Positions 1 through 8,765 of a stretch of DNA of 64,000 nt are shown here, piece by piece; position 1 is the first letter of the stretch, and each line of letters begins with the position of its first letter. The translations under genes and the position numbers were made by a program. The DNA lies in the NCBI RefSeq assembly GCF_003996985.1, contig NZ_RJJX01000006.1:62001-126000 (forward strand), written 5' to 3'. Origin of the DNA: Ancylomarina longa. Lineage in GTDB: Bacteria > Bacteroidota > Bacteroidia > Bacteroidales > Marinifilaceae. The notes beneath the pieces were generated by a model, which did no database searches, was not told the DNA's origin, and saw nothing but the letters and a program-made list of their open reading frames with translations.

Positions 1-409
1 AATATTTTTTCTGTACGGGTGGTGCCTGAACTACTACAAAAGGAATTCTCGATCCTATGATCACCTTTAAAGCCCAACTTCCGGTAAGCTTCTGCATTCC
101 CTTGATACCATGAGTTCCCATCAATACAAGCATTGAATTCATTTCCTTGGCAATATCATTTATTGCGGTAAAAATACTGCCTTCCCGAACCACAAAATCC
201 AGCTTACTATTATTGTCTTTTGACAATTTATCAACTGTCTCTGTCATTTTAACAGTGGCCTCAGAAATTTGTGATTCTTTTTTCACAATATGAGCCAATA
301 CAATACTTGCATTAACATTTTCAGCAAATATGAATGCATGCTCTAAAGCGTATTCCGCAACAGGGGAAAAATCCCATGCTACCAGCAATGATCTATTAGT
401 GTTTTCCAT
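1..409 (-). CDS. Universal stress protein (UspA family), 3' end beyond window
   Basis: A reading frame starts at the ATG complementary to 407-409 and stays open to the window edge (136 codons seen), so the C-terminus is missing. The start (MENTNRSLLVAWDFSP) matches the first beta strand of Usp proteins. Near the cut end is a G-x2-G stretch followed after eight residues by GS (GTHGIKGM...LTGS), the ATP-binding loop of ATP-binding Usp proteins. In the family these are cytoplasmic nucleotide-binding proteins induced by stress or growth arrest; the exact role here is unknown. Larger Bacteroidota homologues carry two Usp domains in tandem, which cannot be judged here. It is divergent from the cyclase gene on its right, with about 190 bases between the starts. 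Confidence 0.85.
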   Translation of the reverse strand, partial: MENTNRSLLVAWDFSPVAEYALEHAFIFAENVNASIVLAHIVKKESQISEATVKMTETVDKLSKDNNSKLDFVVREGSIFTAINDIAKEMNSMLVLMGTHGIKGMQKLTGSWALKVIIGSRIPFVVVQAPPVQKKY

Positions 410-599
410 AGTTCAATTAAATCAGAAAAATTCAGTTATAGTTTTAACATAACCGTATGCTAATTTAATTATTTTCTGTTAAAGTAACAAATTTATATCT
501 CCACCTTAAGTTTCAGCATTATTTCAGTCTTTAAGACTATTTTTAAAAATTTCTTGTCTATTTTTAGTACCGAAGTAATGCTTTTGACTTTAACCTAGC

Positions 600-2108
600 A
601 TGATGAATCCTATTCTCCTCTCCTTCCAAACAGAATTTATAATTTTTCCATCGCATATTGTGGGAAATTTCAATCTTGCATATATCTCGCAGGATGATCT
701 TATTCTAGGGTTTCTGATGCTATTCTTAATTGGTCTACTATATATTTGGTTTATTTTCCGAATTAAAAAAATAAGACAGAAGCTTGAATTGGATTATCAT
801 GAAAAAAATCTTGAATTAATTTTTCAAAAAGAAAAAGCTGAAAAATTACTTTCTACACTTCTACCAAAACAAACTGCCGAAGAACTACAATTAAAAGGTA
901 AAGTTAGCTCACGCAGATTTCGAATGGTCACTGTACTTTTTTCTGATATTCACGGTTTTACTAAAATTGTAGAACAGATGAATCCTGAAGATCTTATTGA
1001 TGAATTAGATAAGTTTTTTATGCAATTTGATGCTATAGTTGAAAAATACAATATAGAGAAAATAAAGACGGTTGGAGATGCATACATGTGTGCAGGAGGA
1101 ATACCGAATAAAAATCGTACCAATCCTATTGAAGTAATCCTTGCAGCGATAGAAATTCAGCAATACATGAAACACATGACCATTCGATCAAAGGATGGAA
1201 AAAAAGCTATTTGGGGTTTGAGAATTGGTGTACATACAGGACCCGTAATTGCGGGAGTTGTAGGGAGCAAAAAGGTAAGCTATGACATTTGGGGAGATAC
1301 AGTAAATACAGCAAGTCGAATGGAATCATCAGGTGCTGTTGGTGAAATCAATATATCAGGAATGACCTACATGTTAGTAAAAGAATTTTTTATTTGCCAA
1401 TATAGAGGTCGAATGCCTGTAAAATACAAAGGCAATATTGACATGTACTTTGTAAAAGGCTTTAAACCTAATATGGCTGCTGATATTAAGGGATTACTAC
1501 CTAATGAATATTTCATTACTCGCTTCCAGATGCTGCGCTATGATGATTTGGAAGAAAGTATTCTCACAAAACTGGAAAATGAGTTGCCTAAAAACCTTTA
1601 TTATCACAATTTGAAACATACAATAGATGTGATTACTGAGGTGGAAATAATTGGTAGAAAAGAAGGTATTACTGAATCGGAAATGTTGATTCTTAAAACT
1701 GCTGCATTATTTCATGACACTGGTTTTATTTTGTCCTATAACAATCATGAGGAGTATAGTGTGAAACTCGCAAGGCATATTCTTCCTCAATTTTTCTATA
1801 ATGAAAAACAAATTGATAAAATTGCCGGATTGATCATGAACACTAAGAATCCTCCGGAACCTACTACGTTGTTGGAAATGATTATTTGTGATGCGGATCT
1901 TGATTATTTGGGAAGAACCGACTTTATTCCGGTTTCCGGTAACCTATATCGCGAACTAAAAGAATATGGTAAAATTAAAAGTATTGATGGTTGGAATCGC
2001 TTACAAATAAAATTCATCGAAAATCATCAGTATTTCACTCAGACTGCTCGAAATATGAGAGATGTGAACAAAAATAAGCAACTAGATAAACTTCGGGAGC
2101 TTATCTGA
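600..2108 (+). CDS. Membrane class III adenylate cyclase with C-terminal HD domain
   Basis: 502 residues. One membrane segment lies at about 34-54, then a coiled linker, a class III nucleotide cyclase domain (about 105-290) and an HD metal-dependent phosphohydrolase-type domain (about 330-480). The cyclase keeps both metal aspartates (D116 in FSDIHGF and D160 in KTVGDAY), the purine-selecting pair K156/D229 typical of ATP rather than GTP, and transition-state residues N236 and R240 (DTVNTASRM). The HD part shows YHNLKH (335-340), FHD (371-373) and DAD (431-433). From the family it should make cAMP at the inner membrane face; the HD domain might hydrolyse a phosphoester or bind a ligand, which is inference. 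The start is ATGATG at 600. No partner gene lies next to it. Confidence 0.82.
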   Translation: MMNPILLSFQTEFIIFPSHIVGNFNLAYISQDDLILGFLMLFLIGLLYIWFIFRIKKIRQKLELDYHEKNLELIFQKEKAEKLLSTLLPKQTAEELQLKGKVSSRRFRMVTVLFSDIHGFTKIVEQMNPEDLIDELDKFFMQFDAIVEKYNIEKIKTVGDAYMCAGGIPNKNRTNPIEVILAAIEIQQYMKHMTIRSKDGKKAIWGLRIGVHTGPVIAGVVGSKKVSYDIWGDTVNTASRMESSGAVGEINISGMTYMLVKEFFICQYRGRMPVKYKGNIDMYFVKGFKPNMAADIKGLLPNEYFITRFQMLRYDDLEESILTKLENELPKNLYYHNLKHTIDVITEVEIIGRKEGITESEMLILKTAALFHDTGFILSYNNHEEYSVKLARHILPQFFYNEKQIDKIAGLIMNTKNPPEPTTLLEMIICDADLDYLGRTDFIPVSGNLYRELKEYGKIKSIDGWNRLQIKFIENHQYFTQTARNMRDVNKNKQLDKLRELI

Positions 2109-2470
2109 TTATTTTGAACTTTTCAAGTAGATTTTATTGTTATTCATTACTTAAAATTACCTTTTACTGATAATTGTAATGTTTCTAAAACCTATTAGTA
2201 ACAATCTAGCATTCACAATGTTTGATTTTATAATAAAAAATGATACTATTACTGATTATTTGACGAAATATATCATGTTAAGTAACATCTGTTTTTTCGG
2301 ATAGATTGGGAAGCTTGGTTCTTTTTCTTAAATTGCCACAAGGAACAATATTCTAGATTCATCAGAATAGAAAAAAATGAAATAGTTCAGCTTTGGTGTT
2401 TTTTCCACAATTAACAGATGACACTAAAGATTTTTATTAATAAATCCTTGTTCTCACCTTACAATGAGAA
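2109..2470. other. Intergenic region, no gene seen
   Basis: AT-rich spacer between the convergent cyclase and ilvE genes. No coding frame with family features, tRNA-like fold or repeat was recognised. The only clear structure is the ilvE terminator hairpin just to its right. Confidence 0.6.
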
Positions 2471-2500
2471 AAGAGGGAGTCTTGGTAAAGACTCCCTCTT
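2471..2500 (-). terminator. Intrinsic terminator of ilvE
   Basis: An 11-bp perfect inverted repeat (AAGAGGGAGTC with GACTCCCTCTT, 8-nt loop) begins 24 bases past the ilvE stop. On the minus strand it is followed by a T-rich stretch. It could also act from the other side. Confidence 0.8.
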
Positions 2501-2523
2501 CTATTTTATTATCTACTTGAATC

Positions 2524-3540
2524 TTATAATTCAACAATAGTATTCCAATTGTGCTTATCCTCAATTGTTCCGTATTGAATTCCACGAAGGGTTTCATACA
2601 ATTTAAGGCTAACTTTTCCTGCCTCATCGCCATAAACATACTCTTTCTGGTGATCAGCATCTACAATTTTGCGAATGGGGGAAATTACAGCAGCAGTACC
2701 ACAGGCACCTGCTTCTTTAAAATCAGCAAGTTCTTCCACTGCAACTCTTCTACGCTCCACAGCCATTCCCAAATCTTCGGCAATCTGGCAAAGACTCTTA
2801 TTGGTAATTGAAGGCAGGATAGATTCAGATTTAGGGGTTACATAGGTGTTATCCTTAATTCCAAAGAAGTTGGCAGGACCACATTCATCTATATATTTCT
2901 TTTCTTTTGCGTCTAAAAATAAAACTGCAGAATAACCTTCATTATGAGCACGAGTTCCAGCCTGAAGACTAGCTGCATAGTTACCACCTACTTTAAAAGT
3001 ACCTGTACCTTGTGGAGCAGCACGATCATATTCACGATAAACAACATAGTCTGTTGGCTTAAAGCCTTCCTTGAAGTAAGGTCCTACAGGCATCACAAAT
3101 ACAGCGAAAGTATATTCCGACGCAGGATTCACACCTACCTGTGCGCCATTACCAAAAAGAACCGGACGGATATAAAGAGAAGCTCCTGATTCATATGGAG
3201 GAATCCAACGAGCATTTAATTTCACAGCTTTCAAAATTGCTTCTTCAAATAATTCAAGCGACATTTTCGCCATCATGATTCCATTACAGGAATTCTGAAG
3301 ACGTTTTCCATTTTCATCCAAACGGAATATTCTTACTTTTCCATCAGGACCTCTAAAAGCTTTCATTCCTTCAAAAGCCTGCTGTCCGTAATGCAATCCG
3401 GTAGCAGCAATATGTACATTTATCTGATCAGAAGATGAAATCTCCAATTGCCCCCATTTTCCATCACGAAATTGACAACGAACATTGTAATCAGTTTTGG
3501 TATAACCAAAGCCAAATTCTTTCCAGTTTATGTTTTCCAT
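2524..3540 (-). CDS. ilvE: Branched-chain amino acid aminotransferase
   Basis: 338 residues, the normal size for the class IV PLP aminotransferases of the IlvE type II branch. It interconverts leucine, isoleucine and valine with their 2-oxo acids, using glutamate/2-oxoglutarate, in the cytosol. The likely PLP Schiff-base lysine is K183 in TGTFKVGGNYAAS. GLHYGQQAFEGMKAFR (48-63) and the C-terminal GTAAVISPIRKI segment with PLP phosphate contacts are as expected. The gene is monocistronic by spacing, with its own terminator. The start MENINWKEFGFGYTKTDY fits homologues. D-amino-acid aminotransferases share the fold but are shorter and lack this N-terminus. Confidence 0.95.
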   Translation of the reverse strand: MENINWKEFGFGYTKTDYNVRCQFRDGKWGQLEISSSDQINVHIAATGLHYGQQAFEGMKAFRGPDGKVRIFRLDENGKRLQNSCNGIMMAKMSLELFEEAILKAVKLNARWIPPYESGASLYIRPVLFGNGAQVGVNPASEYTFAVFVMPVGPYFKEGFKPTDYVVYREYDRAAPQGTGTFKVGGNYAASLQAGTRAHNEGYSAVLFLDAKEKKYIDECGPANFFGIKDNTYVTPKSESILPSITNKSLCQIAEDLGMAVERRRVAVEELADFKEAGACGTAAVISPIRKIVDADHQKEYVYGDEAGKVSLKLYETLRGIQYGTIEDKHNWNTIVEL

Positions 3541-3631
3541 TTTCAGTTATGAATTTTACTATTAATATCGAATATTTATTGTGTTGTGTTTATTGATTTC
3601 TTCCTTATAAAAACAAGAGATGAGAGACTGT

Positions 3632-4435
3632 TTACTCCTCAACCTCCAACTCAATCAGGTAACCATTGTGCTTGCGGATATTGATTACTTTTCCGCCTTC
3701 GAAGATAAGGTATTGTCCTTTAATTCCTTGCAAAATCCCCGAAAATTCTTTCTCCTTATCCAAACCAAAACTGGTAACTTTTTCTGGAAATATTGCTACA
3801 GGATAGGAAATGGTATAAGTATTATTCTCCTCACTCACATATTGTTGCAATTCGGGATGCAGAAGTCCTGCCGCCTTTTGTTTTTCAACGAACAAATCAA
3901 CCTCTGTTCCATTTTGCTCTTTTAACATTTCCCGCCATTTGGTTTTATCCAAAAAATACTCTTTTAGAGCAACTTCCATTACTCCTGCAATATGCCGATT
4001 AGGTGTTCTTGCTAATTTTATTGCTCTAATTGCTCCCTGATCAATCCAACGGGTCGGCACTTGCGATTCACGGGTAACCCCAACTTTAACATTACCGGAA
4101 TAAGCCAAATACACATAATGAGGCTGAAGAGAGTTTTCTTTTGCCCATTCCATATCTCTGGAAATCCCCAAATAAGATAAATCTAACTCAGGACGAACGA
4201 TACTGGGATCGCATTGCGGCAAGCTTGTGAAACAGGAATAGCAATATCCTTGCGAAAAGGATGTCTTGGTCTTTTTTCCACAATGAATACAATTAATCTG
4301 ACCCAAATAGGAAAGCCTGACCTTTTTACCGATTAAAGGATTCATGAAGATTAATTCATCACCGATAGGCAAATGATATTCTACCACTTCCTTTAATTCA
4401 GCTCTCATTTTCCTGATATTTCCCTGCTTCTTCAT
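3632..4435 (-). CDS. DUF2797 family protein (zinc-binding, GIY-YIG-like segment)
   Basis: 267 residues. An N-terminal beta region is followed by a four-cysteine zinc knuckle (CIHCG at about 50, CYSCF at about 65) and then a short segment, HYVYLAYSGNVKVGVTRE, that resembles the GIY-YIG nuclease core, as I recall for DUF2797 proteins. The function of the family is not established; a nucleic-acid role is inferred from the zinc site and the GIY-YIG-like part. Translation could begin at the first Met or at Met10 (MRAELKEVV). It is followed after 11 bases by a TlpA-like gene, but the two products have no obvious common role. Confidence 0.75.
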   Translation of the reverse strand: MKKQGNIRKMRAELKEVVEYHLPIGDELIFMNPLIGKKVRLSYLGQINCIHCGKKTKTSFSQGYCYSCFTSLPQCDPSIVRPELDLSYLGISRDMEWAKENSLQPHYVYLAYSGNVKVGVTRESQVPTRWIDQGAIRAIKLARTPNRHIAGVMEVALKEYFLDKTKWREMLKEQNGTEVDLFVEKQKAAGLLHPELQQYVSEENNTYTISYPVAIFPEKVTSFGLDKEKEFSGILQGIKGQYLIFEGGKVINIRKHNGYLIELEVEE

Positions 4436-4446
4436 TCTTATTCAAC

Positions 4447-4950
4447 TTATAAGTTATCAGCAATTATCTTTATCATTTCCTCCAGCTCCTTTTGAGTAAA
4501 ACCGACGGATTGAAAAATGATTTTACCACTTTTATCCAAGACATAGTTGCGGGGAATGTATTGACTTGCAAATTTACTGTACACTTCGCGCTTAGGATCT
4601 GCTGCTAATGGAAAAGTAAAACCCTTTTTCTGATTAAACGCTTTTAATTCAGCCGCTGTGTGCTCTCGTCCAATAGCCACCATCACAAAATTATCATTTT
4701 TAAATTTAGGCCACAGCTGACCTTGTACTACCGGCAATTCCTTCATGCAGGGACCGCACCATGTAGCGAAAAAATTAACCAGAACTACCTTTCCCTTTAA
4801 ATCAGCAATTGAAAATTCTTTTCCATCAATAGTTTGGAGTTTGAAAGTAGGAGCTTGATCTCCATTTTTTAATAAAGAACCCTGATAATCTTTGGCAAAA
4901 AGAGTTATAGTAGCCAAAATGCTTATTAGTACAATGAATAATTTTTTCAT
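4447..4950 (-). CDS. TlpA/ResA-like secreted thiol-disulfide oxidoreductase
   Basis: 167 residues with a clear N-terminal signal peptide (about 1-19, MKKLFIVLISILATITLFA) and a thioredoxin fold with the redox motif WCGPC in FFATWCGPCMKELP. YIPRNYVLDKSGKI near the C-terminus carries the cis-proline region (IPRNY). Family members reduce or oxidise protein thiols outside the cytoplasm, for example in cytochrome c maturation; the partner here is unknown. There is no lipobox, so it is probably periplasmic and soluble. It is likely co-transcribed with the DUF2797 gene or simply adjacent to it. Confidence 0.85.
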   Translation of the reverse strand: MKKLFIVLISILATITLFAKDYQGSLLKNGDQAPTFKLQTIDGKEFSIADLKGKVVLVNFFATWCGPCMKELPVVQGQLWPKFKNDNFVMVAIGREHTAAELKAFNQKKGFTFPLAADPKREVYSKFASQYIPRNYVLDKSGKIIFQSVGFTQKELEEMIKIIADNL

Positions 4951-5043
4951 GTGTCTGTAATTTGATATTTAATTATCACTCGGAAACTAAATTGATTCAG
5001 TTCGGAGTATTTCGTTTCTTAGAAGTAGTACACTCCTATCTTG

Positions 5044-6300
5044 TTATTGAATTAAATCACTAGTCACTTCAACAATTTTATAAAGCTTATCTGATCGGCG
5101 AATCATGGTGTCTAAAGCGATGGAAAAGCTTTCCCCTTTCACTGTTTTATCCACTTTTATTAAATCTACACGAATCTCCTCTACCTTAGATTTTATCACC
5201 CCCGTTGTTGGTCCTGTTATTAAAATATCGTCTCCAACACTCAACTCATTAGTCTCCATCAGAAATTCCGCAACCTTTAATTTGGTAAAATAATTGGTTC
5301 CCTTTCCGATATATATTTTTCGTTTGGTTGCCCGATTACCATAGTCGGAACTCCATTCTCCCAATTTCTGTCCAAGATAGTAACCATTCCAGAATCCACG
5401 ATTGAATACTGTTGACAAACGTGTCATCCAAGCATCAATTTTTTTTGTAGTATATGCCTCATTTAAATAGGCATCCACCGCCTCGTTGTAACAACTTACA
5501 ACTGTTTTTACATATTCTGCAGATCGTGCACGACCTTCAAATTTCAATACCCGAACTCCGGCATCCAGCATTTTGTTTAAAAAACCTATGGTACACAAAT
5601 CCTTTGGCGACATGATGTACTCATTATCTATTTCCAACTCATTCCCCGATTCCTTTTCGGTTACAACATAGGATTTTCGGCAGGTTTGCATACATGCACC
5701 TCGGTTTGCTGATGAATTTTTCTCGTGCAGACTGAGATAACATTTTCCGGATACCGCCATACAAAGTGCCCCATGGGCAAACATTTCAATTTGAATTAAT
5801 TCCCCTTTAGGTCCTCTAATATCCTGCTCCTTTATTTGTTTGTAAATAGCAGCTACCTGATTCAGATTCAACTCTCTTGCCAGCACCACTACATCAGCAA
5901 ATTGTGCATAAAATTTTACTGCTTCGATATTTGTGATATTACATTGTGTGGAAATATGAACCTCCACACCTACAGAACGCGCGTAAGCTATCGCCGACAC
6001 ATCCGAAGCAATAATGGCAGAAATTCCACTTTCCTTTGCAGCATCCACAATTTTATACATCAACTGAATGTCGTGATCAAACAAAACAGTATTTACCGTG
6101 AGGTAGGATTTCACCTGATTCTCCCGACAAATGGAAGTTATTTTACGTAAATCTTCCAGGTTGAAATTATTGGAGGATCTCGCCCGCATATTCAACTGCT
6201 CAATTCCAAAATAAATGGAATTTGCTCCTCCCTGTATAGCTGCCATCAACGATTCATATGAACCTACCGGTGCCATTAATTCTAAATCATCTCTCTTCAT
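5044..6300 (-). CDS. U32 peptidase family protein (TrhP/YegQ-like)
   Basis: 418 residues. The first two thirds form the U32 TIM-barrel-like domain, starting ELMAPVGSYESLMAAIQGGA, with the U32 signature EMFAHGALCMAVSGKCYLS at about 172-190 and further cysteines (CMQTCRK) that may bind an Fe-S cluster. The last 80 residues are the U32 C-terminal beta barrel. In bacteria, close relatives (TrhP/YegQ) take part in prephenate-dependent tRNA uridine hydroxylation, whereas others are called collagenases. Size and domain order favour the tRNA-modifying branch, but I cannot exclude other U32 members. A promoter-like sequence lies 84-115 bases upstream. Confidence 0.85.
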   Translation of the reverse strand: MKRDDLELMAPVGSYESLMAAIQGGANSIYFGIEQLNMRARSSNNFNLEDLRKITSICRENQVKSYLTVNTVLFDHDIQLMYKIVDAAKESGISAIIASDVSAIAYARSVGVEVHISTQCNITNIEAVKFYAQFADVVVLARELNLNQVAAIYKQIKEQDIRGPKGELIQIEMFAHGALCMAVSGKCYLSLHEKNSSANRGACMQTCRKSYVVTEKESGNELEIDNEYIMSPKDLCTIGFLNKMLDAGVRVLKFEGRARSAEYVKTVVSCYNEAVDAYLNEAYTTKKIDAWMTRLSTVFNRGFWNGYYLGQKLGEWSSDYGNRATKRKIYIGKGTNYFTKLKVAEFLMETNELSVGDDILITGPTTGVIKSKVEEIRVDLIKVDKTVKGESFSIALDTMIRRSDKLYKIVEVTSDLIQ

Positions 6301-6383
6301 GAATTCTCCTCTACTTCTCTCAAAACTAAAATTCTACTCTGTAAGATATTCCTCAAGATAAATACCTTTCATCAGATTTTCAG

Positions 6384-6415
6384 CAAAAGTAATCTTTATG
6401 GAGGATACCTGCAAT
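6384..6415 (-). promoter_or_regulatory. Candidate promoter of U32 gene
   Basis: On the minus strand the sequence reads ATTG, 20 bases, then TACTTTTG, a full match to the Bacteroidota -7 element TAnnTTTG with a near match to the -33 TTTG. The implied transcript starts about 75 bases before the U32 start codon. Confidence 0.55.
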
Positions 6416-6479
6416 AAATGAAGTGAAACTTAAAATGTTAAAACGTTGACAGAATACCATTTATCCCTGAAAAAACTTG

Positions 6480-6511
6480 CTTGTTTAAGAATTTTTATTA
6501 AATTACTTTTG
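6480..6511 (+). promoter_or_regulatory. Candidate promoter of KamA-like gene
   Basis: CTTG, 20 bases, then TACTTTTG on the plus strand: the same -7 octamer and spacing as the opposite promoter. It predicts a long leader of about 240 bases before the ATG at 6762. Confidence 0.5.
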
Positions 6512-6761
6512 CGCCACAGCTAGTAATCAACCGGGATGAAATTTGCTATACTGTTCCTTTGAATTAATTACAGATATATCATTCCCTTTATTCCAAATCG
6601 AATTAAAGGATCTCCTCTTGTGGCAATTAACTTATGCAGGGTTAATACATTTCATTGTCACAACATCCTAATGATTTGATTTTTAAACCATAAAAAAAAC
6701 TAATGCAATTGTTTTCACAACGCAATTACAATATTAAAACATCAAAAAAAAATATTAGCCT

Positions 6762-8036
6762 ATGAAATATAGAGCATTCACCTTGAGTAACTTTAAAAAC
6801 ATCCCTCAGATTAAACATCTAAGTGAGGAACAAATATTTGATATTGAAGTAGTCGGAGAAGTCCTTCCTTTTAAAACCAACAATTATGTGATTGAAGAAC
6901 TGATAGATTGGGCTCATTTCGAAACAGATCCTATTTATATTTTAACCTTCCCTCAAAAGGACATGCTCTCCAATAAGCATTACGATCGCATGGCAGAATT
7001 AATCCGAAATGGAGCCTCCAAATCTGAACGTTTAGAAACTGCCAACCAAATTCGTATGGAACTAAACCCAAATCCTGCAGGACAGGAACACAATGTTCCG
7101 GAGATCTGCGGAGAAAAACTGGTTGGACTTCAGCACAAATACAACGAAACTGTATTGTTTTTTCCATCTCAAGGTCAATCCTGTCACGCTTTCTGTACAT
7201 TTTGTTTTCGCTGGTCACAGTTCAGCGGTATCAGTGAACTGAAATTCGCCATGAAACAAGTGGATTTAATTATCGACTATATCCGGGAAAATCCACAAAT
7301 CACCGATCTCCTCATTACAGGTGGTGATCCAATGATAATGAAAACCAAGGTTTTTGAACAATATATAGATGCACTACTAGCTGCCGATCTGCCAAATTTA
7401 AAAACCATACGTATCGGAACAAAAACCCTGGGATATTGGCCTTACCGATACACAACCGATGAGGATGCTTCACAACTACTTGACGTGTTCAAAAAAATTG
7501 TCAATAAGGGAATCAATCTAGCTATTATGGCTCATTTTAATCATATCAACGAAATGAGCACAATAACCGCTGAACAGGCAATTAAAAAAATTCAGGCTAC
7601 CGGAGCGATTATCCGAACACAAACACCATTATTAAAACACTTGAATGACGATGCGGATATGTTGGCGCGCATGTGGCGTAAGCAGGTAAATCTAGGACTG
7701 ATTCCTTATTACCTGTTTGTTGCCAGAGAAACCGGTGCTCAGGAATATTTTGCCCTAAACCTGGAAGAAGCTTACAACATTTATCGGAACGCATACATTC
7801 AGGTAAGCGGAATTTGCAGAACTGTTCGTGGACCAGTGATGTCAGCACATCCCGGAAAGGTTCAAGTAGCTGGAATCAGTGAGATAAACGGGGAGAAAGT
7901 ATTTGTTCTTAATTTTATTCAGGCTCGAAACACCGATTGGGTTGGGAAACCATTCTATGCCAAATACAATCCTGATGCACTATGGGTAAACGATTTAGAA
8001 CCTGCTTTTGAAGACAAATTTATATTTGAAGCATAA
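6762..8036 (+). CDS. KamA-family radical SAM protein (lysine 2,3-aminomutase-like)
   Basis: 424 residues. The radical SAM cluster motif is CHAFCTFC (C141, C145, C148), followed by LLITGGDPM, the GGDP SAM-binding element. K366 in SAHPGKVQV sits where the PLP lysine of aminomutases is expected. It therefore looks like a PLP- and SAM-dependent enzyme that moves an amino group through a 5'-deoxyadenosyl radical. Length and the PLP lysine agree with lysine 2,3-aminomutase, but the sequence diverges from both the classical catabolic enzyme and EpmB, so the substrate is not known. There is no lysine-fermentation cluster next to it. It is monocistronic, ending in a strong terminator. Confidence 0.8.
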   Translation: MKYRAFTLSNFKNIPQIKHLSEEQIFDIEVVGEVLPFKTNNYVIEELIDWAHFETDPIYILTFPQKDMLSNKHYDRMAELIRNGASKSERLETANQIRMELNPNPAGQEHNVPEICGEKLVGLQHKYNETVLFFPSQGQSCHAFCTFCFRWSQFSGISELKFAMKQVDLIIDYIRENPQITDLLITGGDPMIMKTKVFEQYIDALLAADLPNLKTIRIGTKTLGYWPYRYTTDEDASQLLDVFKKIVNKGINLAIMAHFNHINEMSTITAEQAIKKIQATGAIIRTQTPLLKHLNDDADMLARMWRKQVNLGLIPYYLFVARETGAQEYFALNLEEAYNIYRNAYIQVSGICRTVRGPVMSAHPGKVQVAGISEINGEKVFVLNFIQARNTDWVGKPFYAKYNPDALWVNDLEPAFEDKFIFEA

Positions 8037-8056
8037 CAAATCACCAAGAATTAATT

Positions 8057-8082
8057 AAGCCTTCCTCGCCGGGAAGGCTTTT
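8057..8082 (+). terminator. Terminator of KamA-like gene
   Basis: 9-bp stem AAGCCTTCC / GGAAGGCTT with a 6-nt loop followed by T residues, 20 bases after the stop codon. Confidence 0.85.
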
Positions 8083-8122
8083 AAGCAGATCTCAAGTTCA
8101 TCTCCCCTCTTTTCCGTTTCCT

Positions 8123-8623
8123 CTAATTCACGACCCTAATAGCTTCATAATAGGAATGTGGAATCTTTTTTTGAAGGATATTTTTGTTTCTATCCACTAG
8201 AAAAAATACCGGAATGGCTCGGGTAAAAATTTTGTCATTAGGAAAAGTGCGTTCCAATAGAAGTTGAATTCCAATATTTTGAAAAATTCCTTTATCAGGA
8301 CCAACAAAATCGAGATAATAGGAGTTTTCCAGCAAACCTTGCTTTGTAACCAGAGAATCGACTTCCTTTCTGTCTTTACTCGCTGCAATAAGCAGGAGTT
8401 GATAATGAGAGGTATCCATCTCTGCCTTTATTTTTGGTAAGGTTTCTGCCAAGGTTGCCCTGCAACTACTACACCAGGTTGTCCACACATAAACCAGCGT
8501 TTTATCCTTCTGGCTTATAAAATGATTCAATTTGGCAGTATCCATCAATCGCTGGTCGTCCATTGATGAGGCACAGGAAATTACAAAAAGCAGCAGTACA
8601 ACTAAAGCGATATTTTTAATCAT
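8123..8623 (-). CDS. Thioredoxin-like lipoprotein
   Basis: 166 residues. A signal peptide ends in a lipobox (FVISC, cysteine at about 17), so the protein should be lipidated. The fold is thioredoxin-like with WTTWCSSC (CxxC) and a later AIPVFFLVDRNKN segment that carries the cis-proline. Family members act on disulfides at the cell envelope. It differs from the protein at 4447-4950 by being lipid-anchored and by the CSSC active site. The neighbour upstream is a hydrolase lipoprotein about 140 bases away; no shared role is evident. Confidence 0.75.
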   Translation of the reverse strand: MIKNIALVVLLLFVISCASSMDDQRLMDTAKLNHFISQKDKTLVYVWTTWCSSCRATLAETLPKIKAEMDTSHYQLLLIAASKDRKEVDSLVTKQGLLENSYYLDFVGPDKGIFQNIGIQLLLERTFPNDKIFTRAIPVFFLVDRNKNILQKKIPHSYYEAIRVVN

Positions 8624-8719
8624 GACAAAAGGTTTGTAATTTTTTCTTCTTGAATAGCCAATAAGTTACAACAAATTCTACTTCCTAAAAATGCCTGTTT
8701 CCATTCGGTTAAAATAGAA

Positions 8720-8742
8720 AAGGGAACAAAACCTGCTCCCTT
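8720..8742 (-). terminator. Terminator of alpha/beta hydrolase gene
   Basis: Hairpin AAGGGAGCA / TGTTCCCTT on the minus strand (one G-T wobble) followed by TTCTATTTT, starting 24 bases after the stop. Confidence 0.65.
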
Positions 8743-8765
8743 CACCTTGCTTATCGTTTCGTGGC

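Larger units (their letters stand above)
6301..6761. other. Divergent promoter region between U32 and KamA-like genes
   Basis: 460 bases without a gene. It holds two outward-facing Bacteroidota-type promoters with the same -7 element (TACTTTTG), one for each flanking gene. The KamA-like gene would have a leader of about 240 bases; I looked for a known riboswitch in it and recognised none. Confidence 0.6.

Noticed and set aside
2109-2523. tRNA or small RNA in the cyclase-ilvE spacer
   Set aside because: No cloverleaf, CCA end or stable fold other than the ilvE terminator was found.
6520-6761. Lysine riboswitch before the KamA-like gene
   Set aside because: The leader shows neither the multi-helix junction nor the conserved core bases expected, and no terminator hairpin before the start.
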